Notes under the pieces: model-generated | What the model was told of the DNA's origin: nothing | Database searches by the model: none | What the model saw: only the letters and a program-made list of their open reading frames with translations | Shown: in pieces, positions 26,501-35,390 of the stretch | Layout: each line of letters starts with the position of its first letter | Numbering within the stretch: the first letter of the stretch is position 1 | Made by a program: the position numbers and the translations under genes | Assembly: GCA_003290165.1 (NCBI GenBank) | Contig: QNQO01001837.1 | Location: forward strand, 124,001-188,000 | Reading direction: 5' to 3' | DNA: 64,000 nucleotides | Source of the DNA: Berberis thunbergii | Taxonomy: Eukaryota > Streptophyta > Magnoliopsida > Ranunculales > Berberidaceae

Positions 26501-29500
26501 AGAGTATCAAGAAAAGCGAGCTAGAGGGTTATGCTTCAAGTGCGACGAGAAGTACTCGCCTGGTCATCGGTGCAAGAGGAAATAAGTTAGCGTTCTCATC
26601 GCACAAGCGGAAAGTGAAGGGGATGAAGAAGATGTGCAGGAGTGTGAGGCTCAAAAAGAGCTCGATGTGGTTGAGATCAATCGTGGAGTCGAAGTTTCTT
26701 CAAGTTCAGTCATAGGATTGACAAACCTAAAGACGATGAGGCTTGAGGGTGCTATTTCGGGTCACGCAGTGATAGTTTTGATCGACAGTGGTGCGACCTA
26801 TAATTTCATTTCTCACAAAGTGGTCAAACAGGTAAAGTTACCAATCTCAGCTACTGGCGGGAGTGGCGTTTGTGAAGGGGTGAGATTATTGTTGCAAAGG
26901 ATAGAAATTCAGGAGGATTTTCTTCCATTAGGCCTGGGCAGTTCGGACGTCATATTGGGTATCCAATGGTTGGAGACTTTGGGAACAATCTCAGTGAATT
27001 GGATAGAGCAACACTTGCGTTTTCAAGTGGGGTCTGAAAATTTTTCACTCAAGGGTGATCCCTCCTTGGGGAAGAGTTTGGTTTCATTGAAGACAATGTT
27101 ACGAACTATACAACAGGAAGGGCATGGGTACTTGGTGGAATTTGGAAATATGGTATTATTAGAGAGCAAAGTTTCAGACACACCGACTGTATTGCTTGAA
27201 GTTTTAAAGAGGTATGAAGAGGTTTTTCAGTTACCGTAAGGATTGCCTCCAAAACGAGGATACGAGCATGCAATCGTGTTGAACGATGGAGCAAGCCCGG
27301 TTAATGTGCGTCCCTACAGATATCCTTAGTTTCAGAAAAATGAGATTGAAAGATTGATATCTGAGATGTTGTCTGTCGGCATTATACGCCATAGTGTGAG
27401 CCATTTCTCTAGTCCCGTTTTGTTGGTTAAGAAGAAAGATGGAGGGTGGCGTTTTTGTGTCGACTACCATGCGTTGAATAAGCAGACAGTGCAGGATAGG
27501 TTTCCAACCCCTATTATCGACGAGTTGTTAGATGAACTCCATGGAACCGATATTTTTTCCAAGTTGGACCTTAAATCAGGTTACCATCAAATTAGATTAC
27601 ACGAGGGGGATGAAGCCAAGACGGCCTTTCGTACACACGAGGGGCATTACGAGTTTTTAGTCATGCCCTTCGGTCTTACAAACGCGCCAGCAACTTTTCA
27701 AGCCTTGATGAACTCCATTTTCAGACCGTATCTGCATAAGTTCGTCCTCGTATTTTTGACGACATACTGGTGTATAGCAAAGGAGTTGGAGAACATCTGA
27801 GACATTTGGAGATCGTATTGGAGTTATTACAGGTAAACAAATTGTATGCGAATCAAAGTAAGTGTGAATTTGGCTGCTCTGAATTGAGCTATCTGGGGCA
27901 CATCATTTCGGCAGAGGGAGTGGCCATGGAACAATTGAAGGTTCAAGTCATGTTAGAGTGGCCTCATCCAAAGAATCTTACGGAATTACGGGGGTTTTTG
28001 GGCCTCACGCGCTATTACCGTAAGTTCATAAAGGATTACAGTAACGTAGCATGGCCTCTAATAGCTCAATTGAAGAAAGACGGGTTCAATTGGCAACAGG
28101 AGGCTGAAGAAGCTTTTCAGAAATTAAAGCTCGTCATGACTCAAGCTCCAGTGCTAGCCATGCCGGATTTTTCTAAGGAGTTCGTAGTCGAGACGGATGC
28201 TTCTGGTTATGCAATGGGGGCGGTATTGAGGCAAGCACAAAGACCAGTGGCTTACTTTAGTCAAGTGTTGGGACAACGAGCTCGGCTCAAACCTATTTAC
28301 GAGAAGGAATATGATGGCAATTGTTTTGGCGGTTACAAAATGGAGGGCGTATTTGTTGGACAAAAAATTCATGGTTCGCACTGATCAGAAGAGTCTGCGA
28401 TTTTTATTGGAACAACGGGTCATTGGAGCAGAATATCATAAATGGGTGAGTAAGCTGTTGGGTTACCAATTTGAGATTCAATATAGATCAGGATCTTCGA
28501 ATATGGTGGCTGATGCGTTATCCCGACTTCATCCATCCCCTTCTTGCTCTCAACAGACGTTACCCACCTGGCGTGATTGGTCTGTATTGCAGTCCGAGAT
28601 TCAGACTGATAGTGTTCTTACACAACTGAAACAGAATGTGTTACAAGGCTCAGGCAATCCGGGATATACGGTGGTACAAGACATGTTGTATTACAAAAAC
28701 AGGTTGGTCATTCCTAAATCTTCTTCTCTCATCCCTATTCTTTTCACTGAGTTTCATGCTTCTACCATGGGAGGGCACTCTGGGGAGACAAAAACTTATC
28801 AAATGATAGCTAAAGAGCTATATTGGGTGGGGATGAAGTCTGATATCAGAAGAAGGGTCAGTGAATGTGAAGTTTGCCAATGAAACAAAACTATGGTTTT
28901 TTCTCCAGCAGGCCTACTTCAGCCGATCCCTTTACCCACCCAAGTTTGGGACGAAGTTACAATGGATTTTATTGAGGGCTTACCGCGTTCTGGAGTCTAC
29001 AATACCATTCTGGTTGTCGTAGATCGTCTGAGCAAATATGCTCCCTTTTCAGGATTGAAACATCCATTTTCAGCGGAAGGGGGTGGCCTTGGTTTTTTCA
29101 AGAGACATTATTCGGCTTCATGGGACTCCAAAGTCTATCATTTCAGACCACGATAAGGTCTTTCTCAGTAAATTCTGGCAGAAATTGTTTCGCTTACAGG
29201 GCACCACCTTGAAGCATAGCACCGCCTACCACCCTCAAACAGATGGGCAGCCGGAGGTACTTAATCGGTCCATTGAAACATATCTTCGATGTTTCTCTTC
29301 TGAAAAACCGAAACAGTGGAGTAAGTGGCTTTCGTGGGCTGAATATTGGTATAATACCTCCATTCATTCGGCTACCGGTTATACCCCTTTCCAGGTTCTC
29401 TATGGAAGGGAACCTCCTCTGATCAGGTATGCAATAGGCTCTTCAACCACTTCTTCAGTCGAGCAGTTATTGTTGGACAGAGATAAGATTTTAGAAGATC

Positions 29501-32500
29501 TAAAGAGGCATTTACTGAGGGCGCAACAGCGCATGAAATTTCAGGTTGATAAATCAAGGCGGGATGAATCTTTTGATGTTGGGAGTTACGTATTTTTGAA
29601 GATATGCCCTTCTCGCCAGCAGTCCTTGGTTTCTAGGACTAATCACAAGTTGTCGGCGCGTTTCTATGGGCCATATAAAATTTTGGCTAAGGTGGGTTCA
29701 GTGGCTTATCGGTTAGATCTTCTTGTCACCACAAGGATTCACCCTGTGTTCCGTGTCTCCCAGCTCCGGCAGGCCAAGGGGCATTGTTTTCCTGCAAATC
29801 CTTTACCTGATCAGCTTAGCAGTGATGGTGAAATGGTGGCTTTTCCTGAATCGTTGTTGGATGTGCGCCCTAAGGGTAAGGGTGAGTTGGATAAATTTGA
29901 GGTTTGATTAAATGGCAAGGCTTACTTGCGTATGAATCCACTTGAGAAGATTTCGAGTTATTGGATCAGTTTCCTTCTTTTCACCTTGCTGACAAGGTGC
30001 GTCTTCAGGGCGAGGGTATTGATAGGATTCTACCTCCTATTAATATATTTATTCCAAGAGAAAGAACCATCATAAGAACACTAGTTGCTGATGAGTAATG
30101 AAGGTTATTGTATGCAAATATGTTGTTACATGTACAACAGTTTAGTGCTCTGTTACAGTTTAGTGCTCTGTTAGATACAAAATGTTGTGAGTATTCTGTT
30201 AGGAAGGGTTATGGTTAGATGTTATGTTAGAGTAGCTGTCAATAGTGTTTGTGCTATAAATAAGAGAGCAATAGGAGAAAACGAGCATTCATTGATTTGT
30301 AATAAGTTTGTACACAAGAGCAACTGCTCTTTGGAGACTGGACATCTCGAATTGTCTACAATTTCTATCAATACAAATTGTTCTCTGTTTCTTTTATCCA
30401 TTCTGCTTGACTGCCAATTGCAATTCTGCATTCTCTAAATCAATTCCTTAATCATCAACTGTTAATTCCTGCAAGGTAAATTCTCTATCTGTGTTAACCT
30501 CTGTCAATTGAATTGCATCTTTGCTTCCAACCTGCAGAGCAGTATTATAAATAGGTTCGAACCTATCACATTGCAACTACAATACATCAACCGCAACACG
30601 AGAAACAATCACCCCAGCAAGAGAGTCAAACTCTCTTTTCTTATTCTCATCTAAGCTTTTGTTTGTGCGATCACACAAGCTTGGCAAGCACAACAACAAT
30701 CAATCGCTGATATTGACACTTCTTCTGTGATCAGTTTCTTCTTCTTCTACTTGTTTTTTCTCTTCTTCTGTACCGACTCTCTTGTTCTATGGGTCTGAGA
30801 ACGAACGAATGAGTTAGGGTTTTTTATATATAGCTATAACTCAGCGTGTTGGATGGGTTCGATTTCTCGTTGACTCGCCAAGTTCTCGCTGATTTATCTG
30901 ATCCCATTAAACACCCATGACGTATAGGGTAGCCCTCGTTACACGATTAATCGCTGATTTTATAACACAAATTACAATATTAACGAGAGAATCATAAGGG
31001 GATATAAAGTTGCACGCGGTAAACTAAACATTGTGATAGCACGTAAGACACCGATGAAACCAAGATTTTTCAAGACAGAGTCGTACTAAATTAAATGTAA
31101 TCAATAGCAAATTTGAAAATCTTTGGAGTTAGGATAACATCCAATAGGTAGCAACTAGACAATCATTGACGACGTGCACATGCATGCAGTGGCGGACCTA
31201 GGATTTTAGTCGGGGGGGAAATGGCAAGAAAAAAAAAACTCTACTCGATTTAGTAAAATAAGAAAAATACAACTATAAAAATACATTGCATATACCAAAT
31301 TGAATTAAGTGTAAACCAACTTTAAGCCAAAATAAGGTCACAATATCAATAACCTTAGCAAAGGGCAAACGAGCGTAATAACTAGAATATATAACTAAAA
31401 TCACAAAATAATTAGGATAAATATCTAATTGAAGCTAAAAGAAAAATCGAAAATTTACAAACATAATAAAATCCAAATACAATTTCATCAAAAAATGTTT
31501 ATATGAGGCTCAAATTTTGTACGAGTTGGCTAGTGGCATATATTTTCATTGAATTCCTTAGTTATTATTTTAAATATTAATTTCAAATATTTTTTGGTTG
31601 GAGGTTTTACGCCACTTGTGAACAAGTAACTCATTGCTTTAATGTTTGCAATTACTTATAAAATTGCGTTGAAAATAAAAAAGTAGGAGAATGTCACAAT
31701 GACAAAATTGTATAAACATAAAGAAATCATATGCTCCGAGAAAACCAAAAATAAATTTTTATTAAACTAAATAATTTTTTTAATGTTTGCAATTAGTATA
31801 AAATTGTATTGAAAAATAAAAAAAAATTAGACGAGTAACAATGATAAAAATAATAATTACCAATAGCCATAAAAAAATATGCGCTTGATGAGTATCGAAC
31901 TCGAGTTGTTTACAAAAATTTACAAACCTCCAACCACTACACCAATAGAAAGATGTAAAATTAGTTGGATGAACAATTTATATATTGTATCATACATTAT
32001 AAAATTATTTTTTTAAATATTTAAGTATATAATAAAATTGTTTTAAAAGTTGAGGGGGGGCAGCTGCCTCCCCTGGCCCCTTAGTAGGTCCGCCCCTGCA
32101 TGCATGTATTGTATAAATATTAAAGGTAACAGAGATATATTGTTATAGGAAATTGGGAAACATGCAAAACAATTCAACAGGTAGAGTTTAAAGCAAACAA
32201 TACAGCATCTGAAATGTGAATCTAAAGCTAGATGGGGCAGCTTTAAGAAAATCGTACTACAATATGAAAATTAAAGTAATGTACAAGGGTATAGTCAATA
32301 AACTTGTCATTAGAAATTCAGAGCTAAAAATAAAATCATAGACTCCATCATTGGAAGAAGAAGAAAAAAAGTCAAAAATTGTACATTCTCACTACAGCAG
32401 TACAGCCAAATGAAAACAACAAATTAAGATGCAAATCCACACATTTCTAACAGCCCAGACTAACCAAATCAACTACACAGCTAGAAGCCACACCATACCA

Positions 32501-33587
32501 TCCAAAAAATTTTAACTTGTTAAATAGAAACAACAAGATAAAAACTTCAAACATGAAAATCCAAATTTTTCACAAAAAAAAGAGAAAATTTACCTTATGA
32601 TCATTGTGCATAAAAGTAATTTCTGTCTGTACAGGAACAGACTCTGGCACAGAGGAGTTCTGCACAGGTACCTCACAGGAACCATAGTTTCCAGCTGCCG
32701 CCGCGGCTACTTCAACAGGGGTTCTCATCTCGGGTGCCTTTGTATAGTAATCCAAAGCCATTATCTTGTTCAGTCTCTCTCTCAATCCGGCATCTGCAAA
32801 ACAAATCAATCACACAGTTAAAGCCAACACATATTTATCCAAACAAACCCAATGCAATCAATTCCGCCCCTTTTCCCTTACAAGTAAGAGATGCTTCAGG
32901 ATAAATAGGGTGATCAGAGTTGGCAAGCCAGAGCTTCGCATGTTCTAGACAAGTTTGCAATGCATTCTTGTGCGAGAGGCTGGAATTAACTGGGCGAGAG
33001 ATGACGAGTCCTCGGAGGGCCGAAATCATGTCCAAATCCCTTTCTCCAAGCATATCGTCAGTAGCGTCTTCAGTCACAACATCATAACTCAAGCAACAGC
33101 CGCGCTCGTGCGTCCTAGTAAGCATGGTGGATGTGAAATCGCTCTGCTGCTTAACATCAAACAGAGATCCAAAGTAAAGAAGTTTCAAAAGATCTTCAAC
33201 GGGAACCGTCTCGTCATCGAGTCCGACCCCGCGATCTCTCTCCTTCTCCGCCGCTTCGTCGTCGTCATTGGTAGTGGATGTGGTGGTGGTGGAGGTGCAG
33301 GGAGGAGGAGGAGGAGGAGTGGCGGAAACTTGGTTGTGCTGGTGAGCGAGACTGAGCTCCTCCTGAACAGCGAGGGAGAGGGGTTGACGAAGCTTCTCGT
33401 ACTCATCGATAAGAGTGAGAACAGAGGGTTTGGATCTCAAGACCTCTTCTTGCTCCTTGTTGATGGGTTTGCCTTGTGAGATGGCTTCTTCCATTTGAAG
33501 GATTCGGTTGTATTTCTTGCGGAGGGCACGGAGGCGCTTGTTCATCAGGCTTAGAACTGGTCCGTCGTTGCCTTCTGAAGCCGCCAT
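11188..33587 (-). CDS. Caprin-like RGG-rich RNA-binding protein gene, four exons with a ~20.9-kb intron
   Basis: Exons on the minus strand: 33587-32882, 32793-32594, 11725-11654, 11571-11188. All introns are GT-AG, the phases agree, and together they give 453 codons plus stop. Residues 1-100 hold the helical block [20 protein letters not shown] with basic and acidic heptad character. A proline/threonine-rich linker follows (about 90-105), then a conserved globular part ([32 protein letters not shown]-type block). The tail (about 350-453) is rich in RGG/RG, tyrosine and asparagine. This resembles the plant glycine-rich protein family including Arabidopsis At1g27090, distantly like animal caprin; a cytoplasmic role in mRNA regulation or granules is inference from that. 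The intron carries LINE, Gypsy, hAT and plastid insertions. Alternative: two separate truncated genes, but the exact phase-0 match and complementary domains argue for one. Confidence 0.75.
11654..11725 (-). CDS. Caprin-like gene, exon 3
   Basis: Exactly 72 bases between CTCCCGCAG and GTCATTTACC, coding [20 protein letters not shown] plus ESAK, an acidic linker. Both ends are phase 0, so skipping it would keep the frame. The 82-base intron to exon 4 is normal in size. Confidence 0.75.
12484..13476. mobile_element. hAT-type element with an acidic ORF
   Basis: The ends are rich in CCGGTCCGG/GGACCGAAA-type repeats; the right end is CAGCCCTA and the left TGGAGTTGG. Flanks ATATATAC (12476-12483) and ATATCTAC (13477-13484) form an 8-bp target duplication with one mismatch. 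Length 993 bp, no transposase. The GC-richer centre holds an ORF unlike the arms, suggesting captured host sequence. Confidence 0.75.
12906..13322 (+). CDS. Acidic ORF of unknown function inside a hAT-type element
   Basis: 138 codons from [20 protein letters not shown] to a TAG at 13320-13322. Strongly acidic, with [12 protein letters not shown] and [16 protein letters not shown], and with no signal peptide, membrane segment or recognised domain. Its codon-like composition contrasts with the AT-rich surroundings, which fits capture from a host gene. It could equally be chance open frame in captured DNA; no product is proposed. An in-frame ATG at 12927 is another possible start. Confidence 0.35.
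   Translation: MQQHFIVMTASPPTADGEDDDEFVIMEGGAHTGALRGDKGTIFSDEDPEGVLGVLGAEKREKDCWSREEAKEETLDLDDEVKDVGDAEINNCDEIVEYVMSCKDETLRTKNQTDLMSESELFEETLIDSAIDKEVEMG
15408..15448. repeat. (AAT)n/(ATG)n microsatellite
   Basis: A run of AAT units, then four TGA/ATG units, then AAT units again. Simple sequence; likely polymorphic. Confidence 0.9.
16458..16484. repeat. C11-A16 homopolymer pair
   Basis: Eleven C followed at once by sixteen A. The same C-then-A arrangement on the + strand recurs at 23365-23393 and, broken, at 9504-9535. Confidence 0.95.
18071..19244. mobile_element. hAT-type element inside the LINE
   Basis: Terminal inverted repeats CTAGGAAGCACGAACTC and, from the other end, CTGGGATGCACAGACTC. 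The flanks are TATATATA on both sides (18063-18070, 19245-19252), an 8-bp target duplication, though in a TA-rich site. Sub-terminal words CGGATACG/CGTATCCG fill the ends. 1,174 bp, no transposase. Confidence 0.7.
18325..18490. repeat. Tandem repeat within the hAT element
   Basis: Three head-to-tail copies of a unit containing TTTCGCTGTTTCAGATCGAG, then CAGGGAGAGAGAGATCTGAC; the middle copy is shortened. A predicted minus-strand ORF (18340-18627) merely reads these repeats. Confidence 0.8.
19560..19951. other. Unassigned segment beside the 23S fragments
   Basis: Between LINE-like sequence and the first 23S piece. The composition differs a little from the LINE and it may be further plastid DNA, but I could not match it to a plastid gene. 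Confidence 0.3.
19952..20123 (-). pseudogene. rrn23: Plastid 23S rRNA fragment, reverse orientation
   Basis: The + strand is the reverse complement of plastid 23S: TTCGGCAGATCGCTTAGCC, CAGTGAGCTATTACGCATTC, CTGTCTCTGCACCCCTACCT and CATTTAGGG-CCTTAGCTGGTG can be recognised. It carries many C-to-T type changes. It meets a second 23S piece in the opposite orientation at about 20122-20125. Confidence 0.9.
20124..20455 (+). pseudogene. rrn23: Plastid 23S rRNA fragment, forward orientation
   Basis: Reads as plastid 23S in the sense direction from AAGGTCAAAGAAGCTGGTGA through CGATCCTAAGGTAGCGAAAT, ATCTGGGCACTGTCTC, GAAATAGACATGTTC and GACCCTATGAAGCTTTACTG to AGGGCGAAGAAGG. This is the peptidyl-transferase side of the molecule, several hundred bases downstream of the adjoining reverse piece. 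Transitions again dominate. Confidence 0.9.
23365..23393. repeat. C18-A11 homopolymer pair
   Basis: Eighteen C followed by eleven A and then a TA dinucleotide run to about 23410. Confidence 0.95.
23708..23765. repeat. Perfect 29-bp tandem duplication
   Basis: Two identical adjacent units beginning GAGATGTTGGCCAATG and ending CTCTTAGCCAC (23708-23736 and 23737-23765). No mismatch, so it is young relative to its surroundings. Confidence 0.95.
24991..25536 (+). repeat. 5' LTR of the chromovirus
   Basis: 546 bp, TG to CA ends. Contains a TATA-like GCTATAAATAAGAG at about 25227, a plausible promoter for the genomic transcript. Confidence 0.9.
25571..26524 (+). pseudogene. Chromovirus gag
   Basis: ATG 20 bases past the primer site. 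A coiled-coil-like N-terminus ([20 protein letters not shown]) is followed by the capsid-type block [20 protein letters not shown] and [13 protein letters not shown]. After about residue 265 the frame is shifted: the zinc knuckle [14 protein letters not shown] is in another frame at about 26532-26573. An in-frame TAA at 26583-26585 follows the knuckle. Confidence 0.85.
26634..27239 (+). pseudogene. Chromovirus protease region
   Basis: Contains [17 protein letters not shown], the D-S-G-A active site of a retroviral-type aspartic protease, and [13 protein letters not shown]. It ends at a TAA (27237-27239); the same frame continues with RT-leading sequence and meets another stop (TAG, 27327-27329). 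Confidence 0.85.
27354..28384 (+). pseudogene. Chromovirus reverse transcriptase
   Basis: RT blocks: [33 protein letters not shown] and [20 protein letters not shown] in the first frame, then [24 protein letters not shown] and the start of RNase H. A single-base loss at about 27757 falls directly before the catalytic DD pair, shifting the frame; a one-base gain lies near 28309. Confidence 0.9.
28311..28883 (+). pseudogene. Chromovirus RNase H and integrase zinc finger
   Basis: RNase H pieces [15 protein letters not shown] and [12 protein letters not shown], then the integrase HHCC domain ([24 protein letters not shown]). It ends at TGA 28881-28883 just after the finger. Confidence 0.85.
28893..30010 (+). 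pseudogene. Chromovirus integrase core and chromodomain
   Basis: Integrase core: [24 protein letters not shown], a frame shift near 29080, then [15 protein letters not shown] and [20 protein letters not shown]. The GPY/F-type module ([12 protein letters not shown]) follows, then [13 protein letters not shown] stop near 29905 cuts the chromodomain, whose second half is readable in another frame up to the 3' LTR. Confidence 0.85.
30020..30568 (+). repeat. 3' LTR of the chromovirus
   Basis: 549 bp, same ends as the 5' LTR, with scattered substitutions and small indels. Followed by CATTG. Confidence 0.9.
30574..31178. other. Continuation of the sequence split by the chromovirus
   Basis: Carries ACGATTAATCGCTGATTTT-type words near 30950, matching the end of the repeat at 22450-22820, so the Gypsy element probably landed inside a second copy of that repeat. 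No gene seen. Confidence 0.4.
31187..32098. mobile_element. hAT-type element with CAGTGGCGGA ends
   Basis: Terminal repeats CAGTGGCGGACCTAGGA and, from the other end, CAGGGGCGGACCTACTA. Perfect 8-bp target duplication CATGCATG at 31179-31186 and 32099-32106. 912 bp, very AT-rich inside, no transposase ORF. Confidence 0.9.
31888..31947 (-). other. tRNA-like (pol III box A/B) segment inside the hAT element
   Basis: On the minus strand: TTGGTGTAGTGGTTGGAG resembles box A of a tRNA gene, and GAGTTCGATACTC about 30 bases on resembles box B with the T-arm stem. The spacing is tRNA-like, but the whole does not fold into a clean tRNA in my reading and no anticodon is assigned. Either a tRNA-derived piece captured by the element or a SINE head. 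Confidence 0.5.
32107..32593. other. Intron sequence next to exon 2
   Basis: AT-rich intronic DNA on the donor side of the giant intron. Nothing further is seen. Confidence 0.5.
32594..32793 (-). CDS. Caprin-like gene, exon 2
   Basis: Acceptor TTTTGCAG, donor AAG before GTAAATTT. Codes [20 protein letters not shown] then an alanine-rich stretch and ITFMHNDHK. 200 bases: two complete the split codon from exon 1, then 66 full codons, ending in phase 0. Confidence 0.85.
32882..33587 (-). CDS. Caprin-like gene, exon 1
   Basis: ATG at 33585-33587 begins [20 protein letters not shown]. 706 bases with the N-terminal helical block, the P/T-rich linker and the conserved [20 protein letters not shown] region. 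It ends ACT-T before GTAAGG. The 88-base intron 1 follows. Start choice: the first Met in frame, after a CT-rich leader of about 150 bases typical of plant 5' UTRs. Confidence 0.85.
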
Positions 33588-33740
33588 TGATGGAGAATTG
33601 TGGGAGAAGCAGTGGTGGTGGTGAGGGGTTTGGTGAGGGTTTTGAAGGTGTGTGAGGGAGAAGACACAAAACAGTGGGGGGAAATGGGGGAGAAAGAGAG
33701 AGCTCTAGAAGTAGAAGAGGGGATTTGTTTTTGTGAGGGA
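33588..33740 (-). promoter_or_regulatory. Presumed 5' UTR and core promoter region of the caprin-like gene
   Basis: On the minus strand it is rich in CTCTCT and CCCTCACC runs, common in plant leaders. No convincing TATA box was seen; transcription start is not determined. Confidence 0.35.
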
Positions 33741-33978
33741 AAATCAGTGCCCTTAATAGCATTGATTAGTGGATAGCGTGTGTGAGAATGGAGTGGATTG
33801 ATGATTCTTTTAAGTGACTAAAGTCAAGTCTCTAATGGGTTTGCCCTTTTCTTGAGATTCCTAGCCAATTCCAATCTATCTAGGTATTTTCCGATGCCTT
33901 TGGTTAGATCTTATACAAACATAAATAGGTATTTTTAACTTGAACCCGTCTAACTGTCGAGGAAGACAGCGAGGGACC

Positions 33979-34192
33979 TAGGGATGGCAGTGGGGCGAAT
34001 TTTCACGGATATCCGCCCCACCCAATCCGTATGGGGCGGATTTGGATATAGATAAATGGGTTTCGGGGCGGATACGGATATTCAAATAATATCCGTCGAA
34101 TATTCGGGGCGGATACGGATTTGGCCATATCCGCCCCACGGATATCCGTTTAAGTATGAAATTTACTTAAATACCCCTGACCCTTTAAATAG

Positions 34193-34223
<31 letters not shown>

Positions 34224-35390
34224 AAACCTACCCATTATAATCTTTCTCTCAGACCCGTCACCCAACCCCTAACCCTCCCTCTCCACTCGAAGAAACCACA
34301 GAAGATCCACTCCCTCTCCAGAAGAAAACCCCTCCCTCTCCACTCCCTCTCTGCCTCTCACACAGCCACAAGAACGCAAACAGTCAGACTGATCTCACCG
34401 GCCTCTCCCTCCATCTCTGCTTCTCACACAAGACTGCAAAGGGGCCGACCGAGGAGCGATTCGAGAGCGAAGACCTCTCCCTCATCCCTACCCTCTCAGT
34501 GCTCTCACAGAGCGATCCCCACCTCGCCGCCATCTCTCTCGCGCTCCCCTCACGCCGCGATCTGCTTCCCTGCTCCCTCACGCCGTGAGATACTCCCTTC
34601 TCCCCTCACGCCGTGACCTCTCATCGCCAAGATCTTCCTCTCACAGTCGAGATCTCCCTCAATGTCCAAGCTTCAAATCCCACAAAAGGGTTTTTTCCTC
34701 CCATCAGAGATCGAGATCAAGAGATCAAGATCCGAGACTATCAAGATCTGATCAAGGTCTGATCAAGATCTGATCAAGGTCTGATCAAGCTCTGATCAAG
34801 GTCTGATCAAGCTCTGATCAAGATCTGATCAAGATCTGATCAAGGTCTGATCCTGATCTGATCAAGATCTGATCTGATCTGATCAAGGTCTGATTCTAAT
34901 CCGATCAAGATCTGATCTGATCAAGATCTGATTCTGATCCGATCAAGATCCAATCAAGATCCAATCAAGATCCGATCAGATCTGATCAAGGTATGATCTG
35001 TTCCGATAATAAGATCTGTAATTTGTTGAAATTTTTTTATTTGTTGTAATATTTTTTAGATATTGTAAGATCTGTAATATTAGAATTTTTTTAGATATTG
35101 TAAGATGTTGTAAGATCTGATCTGTAGAATTTTTTTTATTTTTTTGTAATATGTTGTATTTTTTTTAAAATTTTTGTATGAATTTATTGTATGGTGAAGA
35201 AATTTTTTTGGGTTGTTGTTGTTTGGGTTAAATGGGGCGGGGCGGATATCCGCATATCCGCCGGGGCGGGGATGGTTTTCAAAATAAATGATAAACGGAT
35301 ATGCGGGGCGGTTTCGGGGACCCGAAATCCCCAGCGGGGCGGGGATGGATTTGCACAAATCCGCCCCAATCCGCCCCGTTGCCATCCCTA
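33979..35390. mobile_element. hAT-type element with GGGGCGGAT-rich ends
   Basis: Ends TAGGGATGGCAGTGGGGCG and CGCCCCGTTGCCATCCCTA. Perfect 8-bp duplication GAGGGACC at 33971-33978 and 35391-35398. Sub-terminal ATCCGCCCC/GGGGCGGAT repeats. Inside: a long A run (about 34193-34220), a CT-rich segment, and a TGATCA-rich tandem array. No transposase. Confidence 0.9.
34729..34990. repeat. Tandem array of a ~12-bp unit, GATCAAG(G/A/C)TCT
   Basis: About twenty imperfect copies of a unit of type TCTGATCAAGGT, giving a dense run of the palindrome TGATCA. Lies inside the hAT element. Confidence 0.85.

Larger units (their letters stand above)
24991..30568 (+). mobile_element. Ty3/Gypsy chromovirus, decayed, full length
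   Basis: LTRs at 24991-25536 and 30020-30568 (both TGATAGGATTC to AACCTATCA) are flanked by CATTG at 24986-24990 and 30569-30573. Primer site TGGTATCAGAGC (initiator-Met type) is at 25540-25551. Domain order gag, protease, RT, RNase H, integrase, chromodomain marks a plant chromovirus; the short LTRs fit a Reina-like lineage (inference). The LTRs differ at roughly 20 positions by eye, so the insertion is not recent. Coding frames are broken many times. Confidence 0.95.
11726..32593 (-). other. Giant intron 2 of the caprin-like gene (~20.9 kb)
   Basis: Donor AAG before GTAAATTT at 32593; acceptor CTCTCCCGCAG at 11726. The interval is mostly transposon and plastid-derived DNA, listed separately. 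I looked for a further host exon inside and found none. Splicing across it is inferred from phase and domain logic, not from transcripts. Confidence 0.65.

Noticed and set aside
31888..31947. A functional nuclear tRNA gene
   Set aside because: Box-like words are present but no complete cloverleaf or assignable anticodon could be drawn; listed only as tRNA-like.
33403..33762. 119-codon minus-strand ORF upstream of and overlapping the caprin-like start
   Set aside because: Out of frame with the conserved protein; its proline/leucine/serine composition comes from the CT-rich 5' leader.
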